Shown here piece after piece: positions 1-5,604 of a stretch of 5,604 nucleotides of DNA. The notes below the pieces were generated by a model. The model was not told the origin of the DNA, did no database searches, and was given only the letters and a program-made list of their open reading frames with translations. Position 1 is the stretch's first letter. Every line of letters starts with the position of its first letter. The position numbers and the translations under genes are program-made. This DNA is from Gemmobacter sp. (GTDB taxonomy: Bacteria; Pseudomonadota; Alphaproteobacteria; Rhodobacterales; Rhodobacteraceae), in the NCBI GenBank assembly GCA_030656535.1, contig JAUSPL010000355.1, positions 1 to 5,604 of the forward strand, given 5' to 3'.

Positions 1-552
1 GGCCACATCGCCGTGGATCAGCGCGATGTGATAGCAATCAAACAGGATCTTCAGGTTGGCGCGCTTCACCGCATCCAGCACCCGTGCAGCGTGGTCGATA
101 TCTGCCAGAAAATACCCGGGAACATCCTTCGGGTTCAAAGGCTCGATCAGGACGGTCACCCCAGCCGGGGCGTTGTCACAGGCGTAGCGCAAGACATCGA
201 CGAACATGGCGCCCGCCGTGTCCCCCTGTGCGCGACCGGCCATCACATGCACGGCCTGCGCGCCCGCAGTGGCCGCATAGGCCATCGCCTGATCTACTGC
301 CGCCCTTGCGGCATCCTCGCGTCCCACAACCGCCGCGAGCCCGAACTCGCCCTCCGTCACATCCCCGGGTGCCGTGTTAAGCGACACCAAGGGCAGCCCC
401 GCCCGATCCAGCGCGCACCGCAGGTCAGATGCCGGAACCGCATAGGGGAAATGCACCTCTACCGCATCAAACCCGGCCTCCGCCGCAGCCTGCACAGCAG
501 ACAGCAGCGGCAAATCGGTGAAAAGGAACCCAAGATTGGCCGAAATCAGCAT
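1..552 (-). CDS. hyi: Hydroxypyruvate isomerase-like TIM-barrel sugar isomerase, partial (C-terminus beyond window)
   Basis: Belongs to the Hyi/OtnI branch of the xylose-isomerase-like TIM barrels, cytoplasmic metal-dependent enzymes that interconvert hydroxypyruvate and tartronate semialdehyde or isomerise 2-oxo-tetronates. I translated this frame by hand: 184 residues are present of the usual ~255-260, and the frame runs open off the window edge. It opens with MLISANLGFLFTDLP, matching the E. coli Hyi opening (MLRFSANLSMLF, from memory), which fixes the ATG at 552. Next come EAGFDAVEVHFPY (25-37), HVMAG (102-106), LIEPLNPKDVPGYF (135-148), with Glu137 as the expected metal/catalytic Glu, and FDCYH (171-175), with Asp172 as a second ligand. 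The second catalytic Glu would lie outside the window. Two family signatures are altered: NLPxGDW reads NTAPGDV (59-65), and the Gln and Glu after YH are Ala177 and His180. Substrate may therefore differ from hydroxypyruvate. It lies 102 nt downstream of the polyamine dehydrogenase gene on the same strand. Fold is near certain; exact substrate is not. Confidence 0.88.
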   Translation of the reverse strand, partial: MLISANLGFLFTDLPLLSAVQAAAEAGFDAVEVHFPYAVPASDLRCALDRAGLPLVSLNTAPGDVTEGEFGLAAVVGREDAARAAVDQAMAYAATAGAQAVHVMAGRAQGDTAGAMFVDVLRYACDNAPAGVTVLIEPLNPKDVPGYFLADIDHAARVLDAVKRANLKILFDCYHIALIHGDVA

Positions 553-654
553 TCCGTCGACTTCCCCGCCCTGAAGCGCGCCAAAGACCAAAGCCAGTTC
601 ACCTCTTGCGCCCTATGCCATGTCCATACGGAAGATCACGCTGCGACCAATGCG

Positions 655-1893
655 TCAGAACGTCAAAGCCCTGTCACCCGCCGCATCCCGGATCCGCGAC
701 GGAAGCCCGATGTCGTTCAGGATGTTCAGGAACGGCTTGGGGTCCAGTTCCTCGACGTTGACCATGCGACCGACGTCCCACGTCCCGTCCGCAATCAACA
801 GCGCTGCGGCGACCGGCGGAACCCCTGCGGTATAGGAAATGCCCTGTGATCCGACCTCGGCATAGGCTTCGGCGTGGTCCGCGATGTTATAGAGAAACAC
901 CTCGGCGGGCTGCCCGTCCTTGGTCCCCTTGATCAGATCCCCGATGCAGGTCTTGCCGGTATAGGTCGGGGCCAGCGACGCGGGGTCGGGCAGAACCGCC
1001 TTGACCACCTTCAATGGAACCACCTCAAGCCCCTCGGCAGTGCGAACAGGCTTTTCCGACAACAGGCCAAGGTTTTTCAGGACGGTGAACACGTTGATGT
1101 AGTGGTCGCCGAACCCCATCCAGAACCGCACATCGGCCTTGGGAAAGTTCGCTGCCAGCGAATGAACCTCATCATGCCCGGTCAGATAGGCCTTTTGGAC
1201 GCCTACGACCGGCAGGTCCCAGTCACGCCCGATCTCGAACATGGTGTTTTCTTGCCACGCCCCGCTTTGCCATGAATAGACCGTGCCGGTGAATTCACGA
1301 AAATTGATCTCTGGGTCAAAATTCGTTGCAAACCAGTGCCCGTGCGACCCGGCATTGATATCCACGATATCAATGCTTTCGACCGTATCAAGATACTCAT
1401 CCGCGGCCAGACGCGCCCAGGCGTTCACCACGCCCGGATCGAACCCGATCCCCAGGACCGCCGTCACACCAGCCTGCGCGCAGCGATCACGCCGCTGCCA
1501 TTCATAGTTGCCGTACCACGGTGGCGTTTCACAAACCTTGGCCGGGTCTTCGTGGATAGCGGTGTCCATGTAGGCGACCCCGGTCTGGATGCAGGCCTCC
1601 AGCACGGTCATGTTCACGAAAGCCGACCCGACGTTGATCACGATCTGGCAGCCCGTTGCCCCGATCAGCGCTGCAACGGCATCAGTGTCCATGGCATCCA
1701 CGGCATGAGCTTGCAAAACGCCTGCAACCTTCAGACTACCTTTGGCGTGAATACTTTCCACGATCCGCTCGCATTTCGCGATACTGCGCGAAGCGATGTG
1801 AATGTCGCCCAGACGGTCGTTATGCTGCGCGGCCTTGTGCGCAACGACCTGTGCGACGCCCCCGGCGCCTATGATCAACAGATTGCGTTTCAT
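655..1893 (-). CDS. Carboxynorspermidine/carboxyspermidine synthase (dehydrogenase), saccharopine dehydrogenase family
   Basis: Reductively condenses L-aspartate-4-semialdehyde with a diamine (1,3-diaminopropane or putrescine), using NAD(P)H, to give carboxynorspermidine or carboxyspermidine; cytoplasmic. The 412-residue protein starts with a Rossmann nucleotide-binding loop, IGAGGVAQ (8-15), followed by AAQHND and the second-strand motif IASRS (33-37), whose Arg36 would suit NADPH. NVGSAFVN (87-94), YMDTAIHED (108-116) and GIGFDPGVVNAWA (148-160) are typical of this branch, as are GSHGHWFATNF (182-192) and GFGDHYINVF (260-269). Length agrees with the Vibrio enzyme (~414 aa). Start: I prefer ATG at 1893 (MKRNLLIIGAGG), because homologues begin directly at the Rossmann strand and a GGAGG lies 11 nt upstream. 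An in-frame ATG at 1917 (eight extra acidic residues) with AAGG 7 nt upstream is a real alternative. The gene follows nspC by 33 nt, so the two are surely co-transcribed. The symbol CASDH is used in the literature. Choice of diamine cannot be read from the sequence. Confidence 0.92.
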   Translation of the reverse strand: MKRNLLIIGAGGVAQVVAHKAAQHNDRLGDIHIASRSIAKCERIVESIHAKGSLKVAGVLQAHAVDAMDTDAVAALIGATGCQIVINVGSAFVNMTVLEACIQTGVAYMDTAIHEDPAKVCETPPWYGNYEWQRRDRCAQAGVTAVLGIGFDPGVVNAWARLAADEYLDTVESIDIVDINAGSHGHWFATNFDPEINFREFTGTVYSWQSGAWQENTMFEIGRDWDLPVVGVQKAYLTGHDEVHSLAANFPKADVRFWMGFGDHYINVFTVLKNLGLLSEKPVRTAEGLEVVPLKVVKAVLPDPASLAPTYTGKTCIGDLIKGTKDGQPAEVFLYNIADHAEAYAEVGSQGISYTAGVPPVAAALLIADGTWDVGRMVNVEELDPKPFLNILNDIGLPSRIRDAAGDRALTF

Positions 1894-1904
1894 TCGCCCA
1901 TCGT

Positions 1905-1909
1905 CCTCC
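1905..1909 (-). promoter_or_regulatory. Ribosome binding site that favours the inner start of the carboxy(nor)spermidine dehydrogenase
   Basis: The minus strand reads GGAGG here, 11 nt before the ATG at 1893. This is slightly long spacing, but it is the strongest purine match in the 33-nt gap and it falls inside the codons that the outer start (1917) would use. The competing site is AAGG at 1925-1928, which overlaps the nspC stop codon and lies 7 nt before 1917. The homology of the N-terminus, not the binding site alone, decides for 1893. Confidence 0.5.
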
Positions 1910-1926
1910 ATATCCATAAAATGCCC

Positions 1927-3024
1927 TTATCCAAGGGCAGCTGCGAAATCTTCATACCCGAACGAGCGGGCAACGCGGACGGATCCGTCCAGTTCCCGCA
2001 CAGCGATCGCCGGCATCTTGACGCCATTGAACCAGTTCTTCTTGACCATCGTGTAACCGGCGGCATCCTGAATCGACAAACGATCCCCGGGCTTGAGCGG
2101 GTCCGGAAACCGGAACTCTCCGAAAATGTCACCGGCCAGACAGGATTTGCCGCACACCATCCATTCATGTGGCCCCGCATCGGGCAGCATCTTGGCGGGC
2201 TGGCGATAGATCAGCAGATCAAGCATATGCGCCTCGGTCGAGGCATCCACGATGGCCAGGTTCTTGCCGTTGAACAGTGTATCGAGGACCGATACCTCCA
2301 GCGTGGCAGCGTTGGTGATCGCCGCCTCGCCGGGCTCCAGGTAAACCTGGACATCGTTTTGTTCGGCAAATCTTTTCAACCGGTCGGCCAGACGCTGCAA
2401 GGGATAGCCCTCGCCGGTAAAGTGTATGCCGCCGCCCAACGAGATCCATTCCATCTGACGGATCAGGAACCCGAACCGCTGCTCGATCAGTCCCAGCATG
2501 GCGTCGAACCGGTCGAAATCGTCGTTCTCGCAATTGTTGTGGAACATGAAGCCTGAAATCAGACCCGCCACTTCGGCGATCCGTTCAGGGTCATGTTCGC
2601 CAAGCCGCGAAAAGGGCCGCGCAGGGTCTGCCAGATCAAACCCGGACGTTGACACGCCCGGATTGACCCGCACACCCCGCTTGTGGCCGCGGGAAACCGC
2701 TTCGAACCGCTGCAATTGACCGATTGTGTTGAAGATCACCTTGTCAGAGCTTGTCAGAACCTCGGCGATTTCGTCATCCCCGTAAGCAACCGAATAGGCG
2801 TGTGTTTCCCCGGGAAACTTTTCCCGGCCCAGCTTGACCTCGTAGAGCGAGCTGGACGTCGTGCCATCCATATACTGCGACATGAAGTCAAACACGGACC
2901 ATGACGCAAAACACTTGAGCGCAAGCAGCGACTTCGCGCCCGACGCTTCGCGCAGCCAAGCGATCTTTTCCATGTTCGGCAACAGGCGCGATTTGTCGAT
3001 CAAGTAGTAAGGGGTGGGGATCAT
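1927..3024 (-). CDS. nspC: Carboxynorspermidine/carboxyspermidine decarboxylase
   Basis: PLP-dependent fold-III (alanine racemase/ornithine decarboxylase-like) enzyme that decarboxylates carboxynorspermidine to norspermidine or carboxyspermidine to spermidine, the last step of the SAM-independent triamine pathway; cytoplasmic, normally a homodimer. The 365 residues match family length. Visible motifs in order: TPYYLID (4-10), LALKCFA (34-40) with Lys37 as the PLP Schiff-base lysine, SSSLYEVKLG (57-66), VNPGVSTSGFD (120-130), FMFHNNCEN (159-167), SLGGGIHFTGEGYP (195-208) with the Gly-rich phosphate loop, LEPGEA (229-234), then GKSCLAGD (292-299) with Cys295 as the dimer-interface catalytic cysteine, and DAAGYT (320-325) with Tyr324. 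All key residues are intact. The ATG at 3024 has GGAAGG 7 nt upstream and homologues also begin at this point. It is first in a two-gene operon with the dehydrogenase 33 nt downstream and is divergent from the sulfatase gene. Ornithine or diaminobutyrate decarboxylases are far less likely given length and HNNCEN. Confidence 0.95.
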   Translation of the reverse strand: MIPTPYYLIDKSRLLPNMEKIAWLREASGAKSLLALKCFASWSVFDFMSQYMDGTTSSSLYEVKLGREKFPGETHAYSVAYGDDEIAEVLTSSDKVIFNTIGQLQRFEAVSRGHKRGVRVNPGVSTSGFDLADPARPFSRLGEHDPERIAEVAGLISGFMFHNNCENDDFDRFDAMLGLIEQRFGFLIRQMEWISLGGGIHFTGEGYPLQRLADRLKRFAEQNDVQVYLEPGEAAITNAATLEVSVLDTLFNGKNLAIVDASTEAHMLDLLIYRQPAKMLPDAGPHEWMVCGKSCLAGDIFGEFRFPDPLKPGDRLSIQDAAGYTMVKKNWFNGVKMPAIAVRELDGSVRVARSFGYEDFAAALG

Positions 3025-3105
3025 GGCGTGCCCTTCCGGCGGTTGCGGTCGAAAGTGCGCGCGACCTTGCGCGCGGCGCTGTTAGCGGGTTTCAGACCTG
3101 TCCTC

Positions 3106-3111
3106 AATATA
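3106..3111 (-). promoter_or_regulatory. Candidate -10 element for the nspC operon
   Basis: The minus strand reads TATATT, in the most A+T-rich stretch of the divergent region. No good -35 is visible at 16-17 nt upstream; the sequence there is GTTTTA or TTTTAA. If used, transcription would start near 3099, giving a leader of about 75 nt that contains the GCGCGC hairpin at 3057-3074. This is pattern reading only. Confidence 0.25.
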
Positions 3112-3283
3112 ATTCAGCACTTGGCGTTTAAAACCCCCGGCGCGACTCAATCACCGGACGTCAAGAATATGGCGCTGACTGATACGTGACGGGTTGGCCT
3201 GCAGGCGGCAGGGCTTGCCTTTTCCACAGCGGTGGTTCCTGAATACTCTTGCGCGTGAAGCGGGTTTCCAATGTTTCATTTCC

Positions 3284-3289
3284 CATAAT
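3284..3289 (+). promoter_or_regulatory. Candidate -10 element for the sulfatase-family gene
   Basis: CATAAT lies 20 nt before the ATG at 3310, which would give a short leader of about 14 nt containing the AGGA ribosome binding site. No -35 with normal spacing is recognisable: CGGGTT sits at 17 nt, and TTTCCA sits too close. The real promoter may instead lie further upstream. Confidence 0.2.
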
Positions 3290-3309
3290 TCCGACCAGGA
3301 CACCACCAT

Positions 3310-4965
3310 ATGGCCGAAGTTCGTAACATCTTGTTCATCATGTACGATCAGCTGCGTCACGATTACCTTGGCTGCGCGGGGCACCCGACAATCAGGACCC
3401 CGAACTTTGACCGCTTTGCCGCGAAGAGTACACGGTTTTCCCGCGCCTATGTCCAATCCCCGGTTTGTGGGGCCAGCCGGATGAGCTTTTACACGGGCCG
3501 CTACGTTCACTCACATGGTGCCGCGTGGAACAACTTTCCGCTGAAGGTCGGCGAACAGACACTGGGCGACCATCTGCGCCGTGCCGGCATGGATGCCTGG
3601 CTTGTGGGCAAGACCCACATGGCGGTTGACCGCGACGGCATGGCGCGGCTGGGTCTTTCGCCAGACAGCGTGATCGGCGCGCGGGTGGCGGAATGTGGGT
3701 TTGACATCTGGGACCGCGACGACGGGCTTTGGGCCGAGGGGCCGGACGGGTTCTACGATGCCCGCCGCTCGCCCTACAACGAATGGCTGAAGTCGCTGGG
3801 CTATCCCGCCGAAAACCCGTGGCATGCGCATGCAAACTCTGGCATCGGGGATGACGCAGACATCGCGTCGGGCTGGCTTTTGCAGAACGCGGACCAACCC
3901 GCCAACATCCGAGAAGAGCATTCAGAAACGCCTTGGTTGACCGGCCGTGCCATTGATTTCATCGACAGCCACGATGACACCCCCTGGCTGTGCCACCTGT
4001 CCTACATCAAACCCCACTGGCCCTACATCGTGCCCGCCCCCTACCACGACATGTACGGCCCGAACGACGTCCAGCCAGCAACCCGCAGCGCAGGGGAAAG
4101 GGTCGACCCTCAGCCGGTTTATGGGGCCTTCATGGCAAACCCGATCGGTCAGGCGTTCTCGCGCGATGAGGTCCGCGCCCGGGTCATCCCGGCCTACATG
4201 GGCCTGATCAGCCAATGCGATGATCAGTTTGGCCGCCTTCTGGACCATTTGCAGGCGACCGGACGGATGGACAACACGATGATCGTGGTGACGTCTGATC
4301 ACGGCGACTATCTGGGCGACCACTGGCTGGGCGAAAAGGATCTGTTCCATGACGCATCGTCACGGGTGCCCCTGATCATCCATGATCCCCGCACACAGGC
4401 GGATGCCACGCGCGGCACAGTCTGCGATGCGCTGGTCGAGACGATCGACCTTGCCCCGACGTTTCTGGACGCCGTCGGCGCTGACCCTGCGGGGCATATC
4501 CTGGAAGGTCGGTCCCTGCAGCCCTTCCTGCATGGCAAGACACCAGCGGCGTGGCGACAGGTTGCAATCAGCGAGTATGACTACTCTGCGACAGGGATGG
4601 CGCAAAGCCTGGGCGTTGCGCCACGGGACGCACGACTGTTCATGGTCTTTGATGGGCGGTTCAAGATGATGCATGCGGAAGGCGGCTTTCGGCCAATGCT
4701 GTTTGATTTGCTGACCGATCCCGATGAAATCCGCGATCTTGCGACTGACCCCGACCACGCCGAAACGCTGGACCAACTGTACCAACATCTGACCGGCTGG
4801 GCATTGCGCCCATCCCAACGCACCACAATGTCCGACGCGCAAATCATCGCGCGGCGCGGAGGGTCGCAACGCAAGGGCATCTTTCTGGGCGTCTGGGACA
4901 GCGATGGCATTGCGCCTGATGAACTGGCCAAGATCACCGGAAAGGCCCAGGATCGCCGCGCCTGA
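3310..4965 (+). CDS. Sulfatase-superfamily hydrolase (arylsulfatase / phosphonate monoester hydrolase-like)
   Basis: Alkaline-phosphatase-fold hydrolase that would cleave a sulfate ester or a phosphonate/phosphate monoester or diester using a formylglycine made from Cys53. The 551-residue protein has no signal peptide, so it should act in the cytoplasm after substrate uptake. Motifs: ILFIMYDQLRHDYLG (7-21) with metal ligands Asp13 and Gln14; PNFDRFA (31-37); VCGASRMSFYTGRY (52-65), the formylglycine signature with Ala where Pro is usual; GKTHM (100-104) with Lys101 and His103; SYIKPHWPY (231-239) with Lys234/His236; TSDHGDYLGDHWLGEKDLF (328-346) with Asp330, His331 and Lys343; ETIDLAPTFLDAVG (377-390). 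The Asp-Gln/Asp-His ligand set and the C-terminal ALRPSQRTT (498-506) resemble phosphonate monoester hydrolases and choline sulfatase rather than Asp-Asp/Asp-Asn arylsulfatases. The ATG at 3310 has AGGA 9 nt upstream, and the first beta strand begins at once. It is transcribed alone: divergent from nspC and convergent with an MFS gene. Superfamily is certain; substrate is unknown. Confidence 0.93.
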   Translation: MAEVRNILFIMYDQLRHDYLGCAGHPTIRTPNFDRFAAKSTRFSRAYVQSPVCGASRMSFYTGRYVHSHGAAWNNFPLKVGEQTLGDHLRRAGMDAWLVGKTHMAVDRDGMARLGLSPDSVIGARVAECGFDIWDRDDGLWAEGPDGFYDARRSPYNEWLKSLGYPAENPWHAHANSGIGDDADIASGWLLQNADQPANIREEHSETPWLTGRAIDFIDSHDDTPWLCHLSYIKPHWPYIVPAPYHDMYGPNDVQPATRSAGERVDPQPVYGAFMANPIGQAFSRDEVRARVIPAYMGLISQCDDQFGRLLDHLQATGRMDNTMIVVTSDHGDYLGDHWLGEKDLFHDASSRVPLIIHDPRTQADATRGTVCDALVETIDLAPTFLDAVGADPAGHILEGRSLQPFLHGKTPAAWRQVAISEYDYSATGMAQSLGVAPRDARLFMVFDGRFKMMHAEGGFRPMLFDLLTDPDEIRDLATDPDHAETLDQLYQHLTGWALRPSQRTTMSDAQIIARRGGSQRKGIFLGVWDSDGIAPDELAKITGKAQDRRA

Positions 4966-5040
4966 CGCGTGCAGACAGGTCCCGAACTGCGGGGGATGCC
5001 GTCGCGGGCAGTCTGGACCGCTGGCGGATAGAGGACCCGC
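4966..5040. other. Short gap between convergent genes; no clear terminator
   Basis: These 75 nt separate the stop codons of the sulfatase-family gene (plus) and the MFS gene (minus). Both transcripts should end here, but I find no stable hairpin followed by a T-run on either strand. The best pairing is GGCGG (5023-5027) with CCGCC (5037-5041), five base pairs with a nine-base loop, and without a U-tract. Termination may be Rho-dependent or lie within the opposite gene. Confidence 0.4.
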
Positions 5041-5604
5041 CTAACCCACGCGGCGCAGCACCGTCAGCAGACCAAGCGCCGCAACGGACAGCCCCAGGCT
5101 TAACCCGATCAGCGCATACAGCCCGGGCCCATCCAGTACCAGGGCCGCCACCATCGGGGCCGCCGCACCGGAAACAAGCGCCGGGATCTGGATCGCGCCT
5201 GCGATAGTGCCATAGTTTTCCTGCCCCATGACATCCCCGATCAAGACCGGACGCAGGATGGTTATGACGCCCATCGCCGCACCCTGCACAATGACATAGG
5301 CAAAGATCAGCTGCGGCCCCAGCCCGGTCAGCGCCAGCAAGACTGCCCCCAGGATCAGCACCAACAGGGTGACGCGGGTTGCAGCCGCATTCCCGATCCG
5401 CGATTCCCAGCGCATGAGAACCAGCCGCCCCGCGACCTGAGCCGGCCCTACGGTAGCTGCGGCCAGAACCGCAGTGGCAGACCCGACGCCTTGCTGCACG
5501 AATATCGGCACCATGAAGCTCATGATCATGAAGTGGTTCAGTGCCACCAAGGCGAACACCCCGGCCAGCATCCAGAACGGCGCGCTGCGCAGTACGCGCG
5601 CCAC
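5041..5604 (-). CDS. MFS transporter, C-terminal half (start beyond window)
   Basis: Major facilitator superfamily inner-membrane transporter, seen only from TM7 onwards: 187 residues before the TAG at 5041-5043, with the reading frame open to the window edge (the first codon in the window is GTG and is unlikely to be the true start). Six hydrophobic segments are visible at about residues 10-36, 41-63, 76-96, 98-122, 133-157 and 161-183, the number expected for the second half of a 12-helix carrier. GPAQVAGRL followed by RWESRIG (53-71) sits in the TM8-TM9 loop position, where the internal repeat of MFS motif A occurs. The last segment is followed by a short LRRVG tail, as is normal for a cytoplasmic end. 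The substrate cannot be read from this half. It is convergent with the sulfatase-family gene, so it is not in its operon. MFS assignment is strong; subfamily is unassigned. Confidence 0.88.
   Translation of the reverse strand: MARVLRSAPFWMLAGVFALVALNHFMIMSFMVPIFVQQGVGSATAVLAAATVGPAQVAGRLVLMRWESRIGNAAATRVTLLVLILGAVLLALTGLGPQLIFAYVIVQGAAMGVITILRPVLIGDVMGQENYGTIAGAIQIPALVSGAAAPMVAALVLDGPGLYALIGLSLGLSVAALGLLTVLRRVG

Larger units (their letters stand above)
3025..3309. promoter_or_regulatory. Divergent intergenic region between nspC and the sulfatase-family gene
   Basis: These 285 nt separate two genes that point away from each other, so promoters for both directions are expected here. I see no convincing coding frame. 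The middle (about 3100-3135) is clearly richer in A+T than the flanking genes. On the minus strand side there is a GGAAGG ribosome binding site (3032-3037) for nspC; on the plus side an AGGA (3297-3300) 9 nt before the sulfatase ATG. A perfect 10-nt palindrome, GCCTGCAGGC, lies at 3197-3206, and a GCGCGC pair separated by six bases lies at 3057-3074 in the presumed nspC leader. Individual promoter elements below are weak guesses. Confidence 0.6.

Noticed and set aside
13..849. Long plus-strand open frame (278 codons) spanning the isomerase and the end of the dehydrogenase gene
   Set aside because: It is the antisense of two well-recognised minus-strand genes and crosses their intergenic gap; its translation is rich in Arg, His, Gln and Pro with no family resemblance, as expected for a shadow frame in G+C-rich DNA.
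1904..1926. Leader peptide or small gene in the gap between nspC and the dehydrogenase
   Set aside because: Only 33 nt are available, and the ATGs present are in frame with the dehydrogenase or give a five-codon or shorter frame.
1336..2556. Long plus-strand open frame (406 codons) antisense to the dehydrogenase and nspC
   Set aside because: Entirely opposite two intact enzymes with clear catalytic motifs; the frame has no recognisable domain and spans an intergenic gap.
3220..3228. TTTTCCACA, one mismatch from a DnaA box
   Set aside because: A single isolated near-match with no cluster and no origin-associated genes; expected by chance.
3151..3510. Minus-strand open frame of 119 codons overlapping the start of the sulfatase gene and the divergent region
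   Set aside because: More than half is antisense to the conserved N-terminus of the sulfatase protein; no convincing ribosome binding site and no recognisable protein features.
5023..5041. GGCGG/CCGCC inverted repeat as a terminator
   Set aside because: Only five base pairs with a nine-base loop and no T-run on either strand; too weak to call.

Overview
The window reads as a piece of an alphaproteobacterial chromosome, probably a marine Rhodobacterales/roseobacter-type organism. Evidence is the high G+C content with strong third-position G/C bias, dense packing of genes, long antisense 'shadow' frames, and proteins that read like roseobacter metabolic enzymes. The taxonomic call is inference from style; there is no rRNA or other marker gene here.

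Layout: (1) Positions 1-552, minus strand: the N-terminal 184 residues of a hydroxypyruvate isomerase-like TIM-barrel sugar isomerase, whose C-terminus lies outside the window. (2) Positions 655-1893 and 1927-3024, minus strand: a two-gene polyamine operon. Carboxynorspermidine/carboxyspermidine decarboxylase (nspC) is transcribed first, followed after 33 nt by the saccharopine-dehydrogenase-like carboxy(nor)spermidine synthase. (3) Positions 3025-3309: a 285-nt divergent intergenic region, visibly more A+T-rich in its middle, which must carry promoters for both directions. (4) Positions 3310-4965, plus strand: a 551-residue cytoplasmic sulfatase-superfamily hydrolase with a formylglycine-type Cys motif. 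Its Asp-Gln/Asp-His metal-ligand pattern is that of phosphonate monoester hydrolases and choline sulfatases. (5) Positions 4966-5040: a short convergent gap. (6) Positions 5041-5604, minus strand: the C-terminal six transmembrane helices of an MFS transporter whose start lies beyond the window.

How the genes fit together: the dehydrogenase condenses aspartate-semialdehyde with a diamine (putrescine or 1,3-diaminopropane) and reduces the product to a carboxylated triamine; NspC then removes the carboxyl group to give spermidine or norspermidine. This is the S-adenosylmethionine-independent route to triamines. The isomerase is on the same strand downstream of the pair but belongs to glyoxylate/tetronate-type carbon metabolism; nothing visible links it to polyamines. 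The sulfatase-like hydrolase and the MFS transporter are convergent and cannot share an operon; a shared substrate is speculative.

I found no mobile element, CRISPR array, RNA gene or clearly new system. The items most worth a second look are the divergent active-site motifs of the isomerase, the unassigned substrate of the sulfatase-family enzyme with its CGASR variant motif, and the diamine preference of the polyamine pair.
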